From: Amycolatopsis sp. cg9
Lineage (GTDB): Bacteria; Actinomycetota; Actinomycetes; Mycobacteriales; Pseudonocardiaceae
Direction: 5' to 3'
Assembly: GCF_041346945.1 (NCBI RefSeq)
Contig: NZ_CP166850.1
Span: 62,001 to 126,000, forward strand
Length of the DNA: 64,000 nt
In this document: piece by piece, positions 15,920-23,750 of the stretch
How the letters are laid out: the number at the start of each line of letters is the position of its first letter
How positions within the stretch are numbered: the stretch's first letter is position 1
Notes under the pieces: model-generated
What the model was told of the DNA's origin: nothing
The model's input: only the letters and a program-made list of their open reading frames with translations
Databases searched by the model: none
Position numbers and translations under genes: made by a program

Positions 15920-16672
15920 GTGACGTACTTCGCGGACCTCACCTCGCCCCAGGTCGCGGCGCTGGCGGACGGCTCGCGCGTCCCGGTGCTGCTGCTGCCG
16001 CTCGGCGCGATCGAGCCGCACGGCCCGCACGCGCCGCTGGGTACCGACCCGCTGATCTCGCGGGGGATGTGCGAGCGCGCGGCCGAGCGGCTGGCGGCCG
16101 ACGACGACGTCCACGTGCTGGTGCTGCCCGAGGTCCCCTACGGCGTCACGCGCTTCGCGACCGGGTTCGCCGGCGGCGTCCACATCGGCGAGGAGACGCT
16201 GCACGCGCTGCTGGTGGACATCGGGGCCGCGCTGATCGGCCAGCGGCTCCGGCGGATCCTGCTGGTCAACAACCACTTCGAGCCCGCGCACCTGGTCACG
16301 CTGCGGCGGGCGGCGGATACGCTCAACTTCGCCTACGACGGCCGCGTCGCCCTGCTCGACCTGGTCCGGCGGCGGCACGCGCAGCGGCTGACCGAAGAGT
16401 TCCGGTCGGGCGAGTGCCACGCCGGGCGGTACGAGACGTCGCTGGTGCTGGCCGACCGGCCCGAACTGGTGGACCAGGCGCTCATGCGGACGTTGCCGCA
16501 CGTGCCCGTGAGCTTGGCTTCGGCCTCGTCCGACGGCGGTTTCCTCGAACTGGGGATGACCGACGCGTACTGCGGCAAGCCCGCCGAGGCGACCGCCGAA
16601 GAGGGCGGTTCGACCTTCTCGACCTTGACCGACCTGCTGGTGGAAGCGATCCGGGAGCTGGCACGTGAGTGA
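15920..16672 (+). CDS. Creatininase-family amidohydrolase, candidate missing kynurenine-pathway hydrolase
   Basis: 250 residues. The metal-site pattern LLPLGAIEPHGPHAPLGTDP (about residues 26-45) is the creatininase signature (E, HGxH, TD), and ILLVNNHFEPAH near residue 115 replaces the common NGHGGN block. The family hydrolyses amide or cyclic amide bonds (creatinine, formamides, urea-like substrates). It heads the plus-strand operon opposite tryptophan dioxygenase and kynureninase. No KynB-type formamidase is present here, so it may deformylate N-formylkynurenine (inference). GTG at 15920 is chosen because a -10 box ends 7 nt before it and no ribosome site exists. It overlaps the next gene by 8 bp. 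Confidence 0.82.
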   Translation: MTYFADLTSPQVAALADGSRVPVLLLPLGAIEPHGPHAPLGTDPLISRGMCERAAERLAADDDVHVLVLPEVPYGVTRFATGFAGGVHIGEETLHALLVDIGAALIGQRLRRILLVNNHFEPAHLVTLRRAADTLNFAYDGRVALLDLVRRRHAQRLTEEFRSGECHAGRYETSLVLADRPELVDQALMRTLPHVPVSLASASSDGGFLELGMTDAYCGKPAEATAEEGGSTFSTLTDLLVEAIRELARE

Positions 16673-18176
16673 GCCGTTCAACCTCGCCACGCACTTCCTC
16701 GACCGGCACGTGGCCGCGGGCCGGGGCGACCGGACCGCCCTGATCGTCGGGGATCGCACAGTCAGCTACGCGGCTCTTGCCGGGCTCGCCAACCGCGCCG
16801 GAAACGTGTTCGGCGACGCCGGTGTCCGAAGAGGACAGCGGGTGCTGCTGGCGCTGAGCGACGGCGACGAGTTCGTCGCGGCCTGGTACGGCGCCCAGAA
16901 GATCGGCGCGGTGACCGCCGAGGTCTACCCGTTCCTGCAGCCCAAGGACTACGCCTACTACCTCGGGTACACCGAAGCCGTGGCCGTGCTCGCCGACGCC
17001 GTCACGCTGCCCGCGTTGCGCGCGGCGGGCGCCCGGAACCTGCTCGTCACCGGCGTTCCCGAAGCCGAGCTGCAACCCGGCGAACGTCCTTTCCGGACGT
17101 TGCTCGACGCCGCGCCGGACACGCTGGACGCCGCACCGACCACTGTGGACGACGTCGGGATCTGGAAGTTCACCACCGGCAGCACCGGCGCGCCCAAGGC
17201 GTGCGTGCACCCCTTGCGCAGCCCGCTGGAGAGCTTCGAACGGTACGCCGTCCAGGTGCTCGGGCTGCGCGAAGACGACCGGGTCCTGGCCGTGCCCAAG
17301 TTGTTCTTCGGCTACGCGCGCGACCTGGTGGCGCTGTTCCCGTTCGGCGTCGGCGCCGCCGGGATCGCGTTCCCCGAGCGCAGCACGGCCGACCTGATCT
17401 TCGAGCTGATCGCCCGGCACCGGCCCACGGTGCTGGTCAACGTGCCGACCATGATGAGCGCGATGGTCGCCCACCCGGCCGCGGCGGAGCAGGACCTGAG
17501 CTGCCTGCGGATGACGACGTCGGCGGGCGAGGCGCTGCCTTCGGAGCTGCACCGGAAGTGGGACGCGGCCTTCGGCGTGCCGGTGGTCGACGGGATCGGC
17601 TCGTCCGAGGCCTACCACATCTACCTGTCGAACCGGCCGGGCCAAGCCCGGGCCGGCACGCTCGGCACCGCCGTCCCCGGCTACACCGCCGAGGTCGTCG
17701 ACGAGCTCGGGAACCCGTTGCCCGACGGCGAAATCGGGCCGCTGCGGGTGACCGGGCCGACGATCGCGCTGGAGTACTTCGGCGACCCGGAGAAGTCCGC
17801 GCGCACGTTCGACGGCGACACGCTGACCTCCGGCGACCTCTTCAGCAGGTCCGGCGGGTTCTTCCGCCACCACGGCCGCGCCGACGCGCTGCTCAAGGTC
17901 GGCGGCGTGTTCGTGGCACCCGGCGAGATCGAGGACTGCCTGCTCGGCCACGAGTCCGTGGTGGACTGCGCGGTCGTGGGGCACGAGACCGACGGCCTGG
18001 TCGTGCCGCGCGCGTACGTCGTGGTGCGGAACCCGGTGTCGGCCGACGAGCTGAAGGACCACGCGAAAGCCCACCTGGCCAAGCACAAGTACCCCCGCGA
18101 GGTGGTGTTCGTGACCGAACTTCCCCGTACCGCCAACGGAAAGCTCGACCGGCGGGCACTGGCGGCCCGCCCGTGA
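16665..18176 (+). CDS. Benzoate-CoA-ligase-family aryl-CoA ligase (possibly 2-aminobenzoate-CoA ligase)
   Basis: 503 residues of the ANL superfamily with the benzoate-CoA-ligase style N-terminus FNLATHFLDRHVAAGRGDR and YAALAGLANRAGNVF. ATP loop: IWKFTTGSTGAPKACVHP near residue 170; later IGSSEAYHIYLSN, SGDLFSRSGG, and the lysine tail LPRTANGKLDRR. Benzoate-CoA-ligase homologues activate benzoate, salicylate or anthranilate. Next to kynureninase, which releases anthranilate, the 2-aminobenzoate reading is attractive but unproven. It overlaps the creatininase gene by 8 bp and the SDR gene by 4 bp. Confidence 0.85.
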   Translation: MSEPFNLATHFLDRHVAAGRGDRTALIVGDRTVSYAALAGLANRAGNVFGDAGVRRGQRVLLALSDGDEFVAAWYGAQKIGAVTAEVYPFLQPKDYAYYLGYTEAVAVLADAVTLPALRAAGARNLLVTGVPEAELQPGERPFRTLLDAAPDTLDAAPTTVDDVGIWKFTTGSTGAPKACVHPLRSPLESFERYAVQVLGLREDDRVLAVPKLFFGYARDLVALFPFGVGAAGIAFPERSTADLIFELIARHRPTVLVNVPTMMSAMVAHPAAAEQDLSCLRMTTSAGEALPSELHRKWDAAFGVPVVDGIGSSEAYHIYLSNRPGQARAGTLGTAVPGYTAEVVDELGNPLPDGEIGPLRVTGPTIALEYFGDPEKSARTFDGDTLTSGDLFSRSGGFFRHHGRADALLKVGGVFVAPGEIEDCLLGHESVVDCAVVGHETDGLVVPRAYVVVRNPVSADELKDHAKAHLAKHKYPREVVFVTELPRTANGKLDRRALAARP

Positions 18177-18865
18177 GCCGCCTGGTCGTGGTCACCGGCG
18201 GCACCCGCGGCATCGGCGCGGCGATCGCCTCGCGGTTCCGTTCGCTGGGCGACACCGTCCTGGCGCCCGGCAGCGCCGAGTGCGACGTCACCGACGAGGA
18301 CGCCGTCGCCGCCTATTTCGCGGCGGCGGGCCCGGTGGACGTGCTCGTCAACAACGCGGGGATCTCTTCCAGCGCCCCGGCCGCCCGGACCACTTCGGAC
18401 GATTGGCACCGGCAGCTGGAAGTCAACGCCACGGGCGCGTTCTTCTGCACCCGCGCGGTTTTGCCGGGCATGCGCGAGCGCGACCGCGGCCGGATCGTCA
18501 CGGTGGCCTCGACGGCGTCCCACGTCGGCTACCGCTACACGGCCGCCTACACGGCGTCGAAGCACGCGGCGCTGGGTCTCGTGCGCGCGGTGGCGGCGGA
18601 GCTGGCCGGCACCGGCGTCACGGCGAACGCGGTGTGCCCGGCGTTCGTCCGCACCGACATGACGGCGTCCTCGGTGGCGCGCATCCAGGAGCGCACGGGC
18701 CGGTCGACCGACGACGCCGAAGCGGCGCTGGCGGCGGCGGCCCCGCTCGGCCGGCTGCTCGAACCTTCGGAGGTGGCGTTCGCCGTCGCCTTCCTGGCGG
18801 CCCCGGAGGCCGCCGCGATCAACGGCCAGACCCTCGTACTCGACGGCGGAGGAATCCAGTCATGA
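18173..18865 (+). CDS. Short-chain dehydrogenase/reductase (aryl-CoA operon)
   Basis: 230 residues, classical SDR: VVTGGTRGIGAAIA nucleotide loop at the N-terminus, LVNNAGIS, VASTASHV with the catalytic serine, and YTASKHA with Tyr and Lys. Length and C-terminal INGQTLVLDGG fit FabG-like 3-hydroxyacyl-CoA dehydrogenases. The GTG start overlaps the ligase stop by 4 bp and its own stop overlaps the next ATG by 4 bp. It would oxidise a 3-hydroxyacyl-CoA formed after ring opening (inference). Confidence 0.88.
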   Translation: MSRLVVVTGGTRGIGAAIASRFRSLGDTVLAPGSAECDVTDEDAVAAYFAAAGPVDVLVNNAGISSSAPAARTTSDDWHRQLEVNATGAFFCTRAVLPGMRERDRGRIVTVASTASHVGYRYTAAYTASKHAALGLVRAVAAELAGTGVTANAVCPAFVRTDMTASSVARIQERTGRSTDDAEAALAAAAPLGRLLEPSEVAFAVAFLAAPEAAAINGQTLVLDGGGIQS

Positions 18866-19689
18866 GCCCGTTCCGCGCGACCGCACCGCTGACGAAGGAG
18901 TGGGAACACTTCGAGTTCACTGTGGACAACGGGGTCGCCACGGTGACCTTCACCCGGCCCGAAAAGCTGAACGCGCTGACCTTCGACGTCTACGCCGACC
19001 TGCGCGACCTCGTGCTGGAGCTGCCGCAGCACGAAGACGTCCGGGTGCTGGTGATCACCGGGCAGGGCCGCGGTTTCTGCTCCGGCGGCGATGTCGAAGA
19101 GATCATCGGTGAGCTGCAGAAGTTCGAGACGGCGGAGCTGCTGGAGTTCACGCGCATGACGGGCGCGGTGGTGAAGGCCCTGCGCGAGTGCCCGATCCCG
19201 GTGATCGCGGCGGTCAACGGCGTCGCGGCGGGCGCGGGCTCGGTGATCGCGCTGGCGAGCGACTTCCGCCTGCTGGCCGAGTCGGCGAAGTTCGCGTTCC
19301 TGTTCACGAAGGTCGGCCTGGCCGGCGCGGACATGGGTTCGGCGTACCTGCTCCCCCGCCTGGTGGGCCTGGGCCGCGCGACGGAACTGCTGATCCTGGG
19401 CGACAAGCTCCCGGCCGCCCGCGCCCTCGAGATCGGCCTGGCGTCGCAGGTGGTTCCGGACGCCGAACTGGCTTCGACGGCTTCGGCGCTGGCCCGCCGC
19501 CTGGCGGACGGCCCGGCACTGGCGTACGCGACGACGAAGGTGCTGCTGACCCGCGAACTGGACATGGACCTGGGCAGCGCGATCGAGCTGGAAGCGATCA
19601 CGCAGGCCCTGCTGATGACGGCGAAGGACCACAAGGAGTTCTACGCGGCCTGGTCGGCGGGCCGCGAGCCGCGCTGGACGGGCCGCTAG
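18862..19689 (+). CDS. Enoyl-CoA hydratase/isomerase family protein
   Basis: 275 residues. The crotonase oxyanion-hole segments are ITGQGRGFCSGGDVEEI and VNGVAAGAGSVIALASD, and FTKVGLAGADMGSAYLLPRLVG covers the catalytic-Glu region, with Ala-Asp in place of the usual Pro-Glu-like pair. A hydration or ring-cleavage step on an aryl-derived CoA ester is expected. It is the last gene of the operon; a composite palindrome follows 53 bp downstream. The expected aryl-CoA oxygenase is not in the window. Confidence 0.87.
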   Translation: MSPFRATAPLTKEWEHFEFTVDNGVATVTFTRPEKLNALTFDVYADLRDLVLELPQHEDVRVLVITGQGRGFCSGGDVEEIIGELQKFETAELLEFTRMTGAVVKALRECPIPVIAAVNGVAAGAGSVIALASDFRLLAESAKFAFLFTKVGLAGADMGSAYLLPRLVGLGRATELLILGDKLPAARALEIGLASQVVPDAELASTASALARRLADGPALAYATTKVLLTRELDMDLGSAIELEAITQALLMTAKDHKEFYAAWSAGREPRWTGR

Positions 19690-19741
19690 AGCAGCCGCTC
19701 GCCAGTTTCACCGCGCCGCGACTTCACGTCGCCCCGCCTCA

Positions 19742-19828
19742 AGCGCCCCAATGTGGCGTTCGGTGCGTCAGACGCACCGAACGCCACATTGGGTGCGCTG
19801 GACGCAACCAACGCCACATTGGGGCGCT
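19742..19828. repeat. Composite palindromic element, copy 1
   Basis: Three copies of a 23-bp unit (core CCAATGTGGCGTT). Units at 19747-19769 and 19771-19793 are perfect inverse copies separated by one base; a third copy (variant GCAACCAACGCC) follows to 19825. Outer arms 19742-19760 and 19810-19828 also pair perfectly over 19 bp, so two alternative hairpins exist. The element lies between the convergent ends of the hydratase and TetR genes. Its reverse complement matches copy 3 at 51077 almost exactly. Confidence 0.85.
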
Positions 19829-19839
19829 CGGGTCGGGCG

Positions 19840-20397
19840 CTAGAGCAGCTCCTCGGCGAGCGCGTCGACCAGGGCGCGGGACGGGCTCGACCCGGTCAGC
19901 GCGCTGTAGACGATCGGGCCGAACAGCGCGTCCAGCAACGCATCGGCGCCGAGGCGCGGTGAGATCTCGCCCGCGTCGATCGCGCGGGTGATCAGGTCGC
20001 GTTCCTCGGCCCGGCGCGGGCCGAGGTAGCGCTCCTCGAAGCTCGCCGCCGTGGCCGGGTCGTGCTGGGCCTGGGCGAGGAGCGTGAGCAGGACCTTGCC
20101 CGCCGGGTCGCCGGTGACGAAGCCGGCGAACGCGTGCAGGTATTCGCGGAGCCCCTTTTCCGGGACCGGCAGGCGCTTGGCGGTGTCCTCGATGAGCGTG
20201 TCGAGCAGGATCTCGACCTTCGACGGCCACCAGCGGTAGATCGTCTGCTTGGCGACGCCGGCCTCCCGCGCGATCGCCTCGATGGTCAATCCCCCGAACC
20301 CGTGCTCGACGAGCAGGTCGTCGGCGGCGTGCAGCACCGCGAGACGCGCGTTTTCGTCGCGCCGGTTGCCGGAGCGGGCCCTCGGCGGGTTCGGCAT
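19840..20397 (-). CDS. TetR/AcrR-family transcriptional repressor
   Basis: 185 residues. The N-terminal helix-turn-helix is EHGFGGLTIEAIAREAGVAK then QTIYRWWPSKVEIL; the C-terminal part is the variable ligand domain of the TetR_C_11/16-like group. The ATG is at 20397. It is divergent from an SDR gene, with a perfect 28-bp operator-like palindrome between them, so it very probably represses that gene and itself. Ligand unknown. Confidence 0.92.
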   Translation of the reverse strand: MPNPPRARSGNRRDENARLAVLHAADDLLVEHGFGGLTIEAIAREAGVAKQTIYRWWPSKVEILLDTLIEDTAKRLPVPEKGLREYLHAFAGFVTGDPAGKVLLTLLAQAQHDPATAASFEERYLGPRRAEERDLITRAIDAGEISPRLGADALLDALFGPIVYSALTGSSPSRALVDALAEELL

Positions 20398-20418
20398 GCG
20401 GCCACGATAGCGTGCTAC

Positions 20419-20446
20419 TGTCTAGACGCAACGTCGCGTCTAGACA
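20419..20446. promoter_or_regulatory. Perfect palindromic operator with two GTCTAGAC boxes
   Basis: TGTCTAGACGC (20419-20429) and GCGTCTAGACA (20436-20446) are exact reverse complements with a 6-bp centre AACGTC. Each arm contains GTCTAGAC, itself a palindrome, so two TetR-dimer half-sites lie 18 bp apart. It fills the 62-bp gap between divergent TetR and SDR genes and includes CTAG, a rare tetramer in such genomes. A TACTGT -10 candidate (20416-20421) overlaps its left edge. Confidence 0.8.
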
Positions 20447-20459
20447 AATGGAGATCACC

Positions 20460-21110
20460 GTGCCCGAAGCACTCGTCATCGGCGCCTCCCGCGGCCTGGG
20501 TCTCGTCCTCGCCCGCGAGCTGACCCGCCGCGGCTGGGACGTCACCGCCACCACCCGCGGCGACACTCCCCCTGGCATCAGAGTCGAGCCCCTGGAGATG
20601 ACCGACCCCGCACAACTGGCTGCCCTGCGCTCACGGCTGGGCGAGCGGCGATTCGACCTGCTCTTCGTGAACGCGGCCGTCGACCGGGGGAACCTCCCGA
20701 TCCGCGAGGTGCCGGCGGACATGTTCACCGAGGTGATGGTCACCAACGCGCTGAGCCCGCTGCGAGTCCTGGAAGCCCTGCGCGAGCTGGTCGTCCGGGG
20801 CGGGACGGTCGCGGTGATGTCGTCCGAGCAGGGCAGCATCACGCTGAACACCGAACCCGGGTACGAGCTGTACAAGGCCAGCAAAGCCGCGCTCAACCAG
20901 CTGATGCGCAGCTACGCGACCCGCTACGAGGGTGACGGGCGCACGAAGCTGCTCATCGACCCCGGCCACAACCGGACCCGGCTCGGCGGCCCGGACGCGC
21001 CGTTGTCACCGGAGGAGTCGATCCCGTTGGTGGTGGACGTTCTCGAGGCCCAGGCGGGAAAGCCGGGTCTGCAGTTCCTGGACCGGCACGGGGAAACCGT
21101 GCCGTGGTAG
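20460..21110 (+). CDS. Short-chain dehydrogenase under TetR control
   Basis: 216 residues from the GTG at 20460: MPEALVIGASRGLGLVLARE is the nucleotide loop, LLFVNAAVDRG the NNAG-like region, VMSSEQGSI the serine region and YELYKASKAALNQL the Tyr/Lys pair. The chain is slightly short, with a C-terminus like the C-factor/YdfG type. An upstream in-frame ATG at 20448 exists, but GGAG at 20450-20453 spaces correctly only to the GTG. The stop abuts the stop of the convergent SMP-30 gene with no intervening base. Confidence 0.85.
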   Translation: MPEALVIGASRGLGLVLARELTRRGWDVTATTRGDTPPGIRVEPLEMTDPAQLAALRSRLGERRFDLLFVNAAVDRGNLPIREVPADMFTEVMVTNALSPLRVLEALRELVVRGGTVAVMSSEQGSITLNTEPGYELYKASKAALNQLMRSYATRYEGDGRTKLLIDPGHNRTRLGGPDAPLSPEESIPLVVDVLEAQAGKPGLQFLDRHGETVPW

Positions 21111-22028
21111 TCACCCCGCGGCGGCGGTCACCGCGATCGCGTTCTCCTCCAGCGAGCCGAAGTACAGCTGCCCCTGCCACTCCCGGACGCCCACCAGCAT
21201 GTGGAAGCCGTCGATTTCGCCGCGCAGTTCGCGGACCACCTCGCCGTCGGCCGCCACCCCCAGCACACCCACCTCGCGGCCCGGGCTGGGCTGCAGCGAC
21301 GTCGGCAGCCGGCGAACTCCCGCCCGCACGAACGCCGGCAGCCGGCGGACCACGTCCAGCGCCGCCACCTTCGGCGAGGCCTGCGTGATCCAGATCAGCC
21401 CGTCCGTGCCCGTCGAGATGTTGTCCGGGAAGCCCCACAACCCGTCGACCAGCACGTCCGCACGACCGTCCGAAAGGGACACCCGCGACACCCGGCACGC
21501 GCCCGTCTCCGCCACCGCCACGAACGACTCGTCCGGGGCGAGCGCCACGCCGTTCGCGAACTGGAGGCCGTCGAGCAGCTGGTCGATCGAGCCGTCCGGG
21601 GAACGCCGCAGCAGGCGGCCGCCCGCGGTCTGCTCGATCAGGTCGTCGCGCCAGTTGTCGATGCCGAAGCGGCGGGACGAGTCCGTGAAGTACACCGTCC
21701 CGTCCGACGCCACCGCCGCGTTGTTGCAGAACACGAAGTCCAGGCCCAGCGCCGACGTCGCCAGCACCGACGGCGTCCCGCCGGACAGGGGCACCACCAG
21801 CAGGCCGGCGCGGGCGTCGCAGATCAGGAGCTCGTCCTCGCCGTACAGCTCCAGTCCGAGGGGGCGGCCGCCGGTGTCGGCGAGGACGTCGATGCGGCGG
21901 CCGTCCGGGGACAGGCGCAGGATGCGGCCGTCGTCGACGCCGGTGTAGATCCGGCCGTCGCCGTCGACCACGACGTCTTCGGGGCCGTGGCCGTTGACCG
22001 GGTGGATCGTGACCTCGCCGAACCGCAT
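21111..22028 (-). CDS. SMP-30/gluconolactonase/strictosidine-synthase-like beta-propeller
   Basis: 305 residues. The propeller repeats GPEDVVVDGDGRIYTG, NNAAVASDGTVYFTDSSRRF and FANGVALAPDESFVAVAE are the marks of the SMP-30/strictosidine synthase family, which are Ca-dependent lactonases or esterases. AGGAGA precedes the ATG by 7 nt. It is the fourth gene of an operon with an SDR, a phosphotransferase and a histidine phosphatase, 10 bp downstream of the latter. It has no signal peptide, so it acts in the cytoplasm. Confidence 0.85.
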   Translation of the reverse strand: MRFGEVTIHPVNGHGPEDVVVDGDGRIYTGVDDGRILRLSPDGRRIDVLADTGGRPLGLELYGEDELLICDARAGLLVVPLSGGTPSVLATSALGLDFVFCNNAAVASDGTVYFTDSSRRFGIDNWRDDLIEQTAGGRLLRRSPDGSIDQLLDGLQFANGVALAPDESFVAVAETGACRVSRVSLSDGRADVLVDGLWGFPDNISTGTDGLIWITQASPKVAALDVVRRLPAFVRAGVRRLPTSLQPSPGREVGVLGVAADGEVVRELRGEIDGFHMLVGVREWQGQLYFGSLEENAIAVTAAAG

Positions 22029-22038
22029 CGAACGTCTC

Positions 22039-22695
22039 CTACCGGTAGGTGAGCAACGAAGCCGCGTCGGCCTCGAAGTGCGGGTGTTCGTTGAAGGACA
22101 GCAGGGTGACGCCGCCGCGGCCGGACACCAGCTTCGTGATGCCGCCGTTGACCGTGACGCGGTTGAGCTTGAGCAGCCCGGCTTCGGGCGTGCCCATCAG
22201 CAGGCCGCAGACCGTGGCGATCACGCCGCCGGAGGTGAACACGAGCGCGTGCTCCCCCTTGCCGAGGGACGCCACCAGGTCCGAAAGCGCGGCACGGCAG
22301 CGCGACCGGAACGCGGGCCACGTCTCGGTGCACGGCCCGCCGGTGCCCGCCGACGTCCAGGCGGTCAGCGCCGCGTCGAGCACCCCTTGGTACGCGCGGG
22401 AATCCTCCTGCGGCGCGCCACCGGCGTGGTGGCGCGCGATGTCGACGTGGTCGTACTCGTTCCAGCGCGGGTCCTCGACCACCGGGACGTCGCTGCCCAG
22501 CACCTTCAGCGCCGTCGCCGCGGTGTCCCGCTGCCGCGCCAGCGTGCCCGAGCGGACCTGGCTGAAGGGGACGTTGCGGCGCAGCAGTTCCGCGCCGACC
22601 ACAGTGGACTGTTCGAGGCCCCGCGGCGACAGGGCGTCGTAGTCCGCCGCGCCGAACGACGCCTGACCGTGCCGGACCAGGTAGATCGCGCCCAC
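22039..22695 (-). CDS. Histidine phosphatase (phosphoglycerate-mutase-like)
   Basis: 218 residues. The catalytic LVRHGQAS motif is at residues 6-13; the second arginine lies in RSGTLARQRDTA and the second histidine may be in the GEHALVFTSGGVI segment, where the usual H appears slightly displaced (EHALVF). The family removes phosphate from small molecules or proteins. The GTG at 22695 overlaps the stop of the phosphotransferase gene by one base (TAGTG). Confidence 0.85.
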   Translation of the reverse strand: MGAIYLVRHGQASFGAADYDALSPRGLEQSTVVGAELLRRNVPFSQVRSGTLARQRDTAATALKVLGSDVPVVEDPRWNEYDHVDIARHHAGGAPQEDSRAYQGVLDAALTAWTSAGTGGPCTETWPAFRSRCRAALSDLVASLGKGEHALVFTSGGVIATVCGLLMGTPEAGLLKLNRVTVNGGITKLVSGRGGVTLLSFNEHPHFEADAASLLTYR

Positions 22696-23750
22696 TACAC
22701 GCTTCCCTTCGCGATGATTTCCCGGCAGCGCCAGTCCAGGTAGCCGACGAACTGCCAGAAGTCCTTGAACGCCGGGTTGCGCGTGGCGCCCTCCCGGTAC
22801 CGCCGGTACAGCTGCTGCAGCACCGCCGCGAGCCGGAACAGGCCGTAGACCTCGTAGAACCGCCAGTCGCCGATCGCGAGCCCGGTCTTCTCCGCGTACC
22901 GCGCGACGAATTCCTCGCGGGTGAACATCCCGGGCAGGTGCGTCGGCTGGCGGCGGCTCGCCTTCATCACGTCGTCGTCACCGGCCTGGACCCAGTAGGC
23001 CAGCATGCTGCCCAGCTCCATCAGCGGGTCGCCGAGGGTGGCCAGCTCCCAGTCGAGCACACCGGTGATGTTCAGCGTCGCCGGGTCGTCGAGCACAAGG
23101 TTGTCGAGCCGGTAGTCGTTGTGGATCAAGCAGATCTTCACCTCGGCGGGCTGGTTCTCGGCCAGCCAGGCGCGCACCTCGGCGAAGTCGCCGACGTTGT
23201 CCGTGCGCGCCGCGACGTACCGGTCCGACCAGCCGCGGATCTGGCGCTCGACGTAGCCCGCGCCCTTGCCGAGGTCGGCCAGCCCGGCCTTCCCGACGTC
23301 GACGGCGTGCAGGTCGACCAGCCGGTCCACGACCTTGCCGGCCAGCTCGCGCGCCTGGTCCGCGCTCAGCTCGAGACCGGCGGGCAGGTCGCCGCGCAGG
23401 ATCAGGCCCTCGAGCTTCTCCATGACGTAGAAGTCGCCGCCGAGCACGCTCTCGTCGTCGCCGAAGGCCAGCATCCGCGGCACGTACGGGAACACCGGCC
23501 GGAGCGCGTGCTGGACGCGGTACTCGCGCCGCATGTCGTGCGCCGACGCCGCCTTGTGCCCGGCGGGCGGCCGGCGCAGGATCAGCTCGCGGTCCGGGTA
23601 GGTCAGCAGGTACGTCAGGTTCGACGCGCCGCCGGGGAACTGCCGCACGCGCGGCGGCTCTTGGCCGAGCCCCTCGACCTTGGTCGTCAGCCAGGCGTGC
23701 ACCGCGGCGGCGTCGAAGGCGTCCTCCGCGCGGACCTCGACGGTGGTCAT
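22695..23750 (-). CDS. APH/ACAD10-like phosphotransferase family protein
   Basis: 351 residues with the aminoglycoside-phosphotransferase fold: FPGGASNLTYLL P-loop, ELILRRPP lysine region, HNDYRLDNLVLD catalytic loop and LDWELATLGDPLMELG metal loop. This subgroup accompanies fatty-acyl-CoA metabolism, and the human relative ACAD10 contains the same domain, so a 4-phosphorylation of a hydroxyacyl group is the likely chemistry (family knowledge). ATG overlaps the upstream SDR stop by 4 bp. Confidence 0.87.
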   Translation of the reverse strand: MTTVEVRAEDAFDAAAVHAWLTTKVEGLGQEPPRVRQFPGGASNLTYLLTYPDRELILRRPPAGHKAASAHDMRREYRVQHALRPVFPYVPRMLAFGDDESVLGGDFYVMEKLEGLILRGDLPAGLELSADQARELAGKVVDRLVDLHAVDVGKAGLADLGKGAGYVERQIRGWSDRYVAARTDNVGDFAEVRAWLAENQPAEVKICLIHNDYRLDNLVLDDPATLNITGVLDWELATLGDPLMELGSMLAYWVQAGDDDVMKASRRQPTHLPGMFTREEFVARYAEKTGLAIGDWRFYEVYGLFRLAAVLQQLYRRYREGATRNPAFKDFWQFVGYLDWRCREIIAKGSV

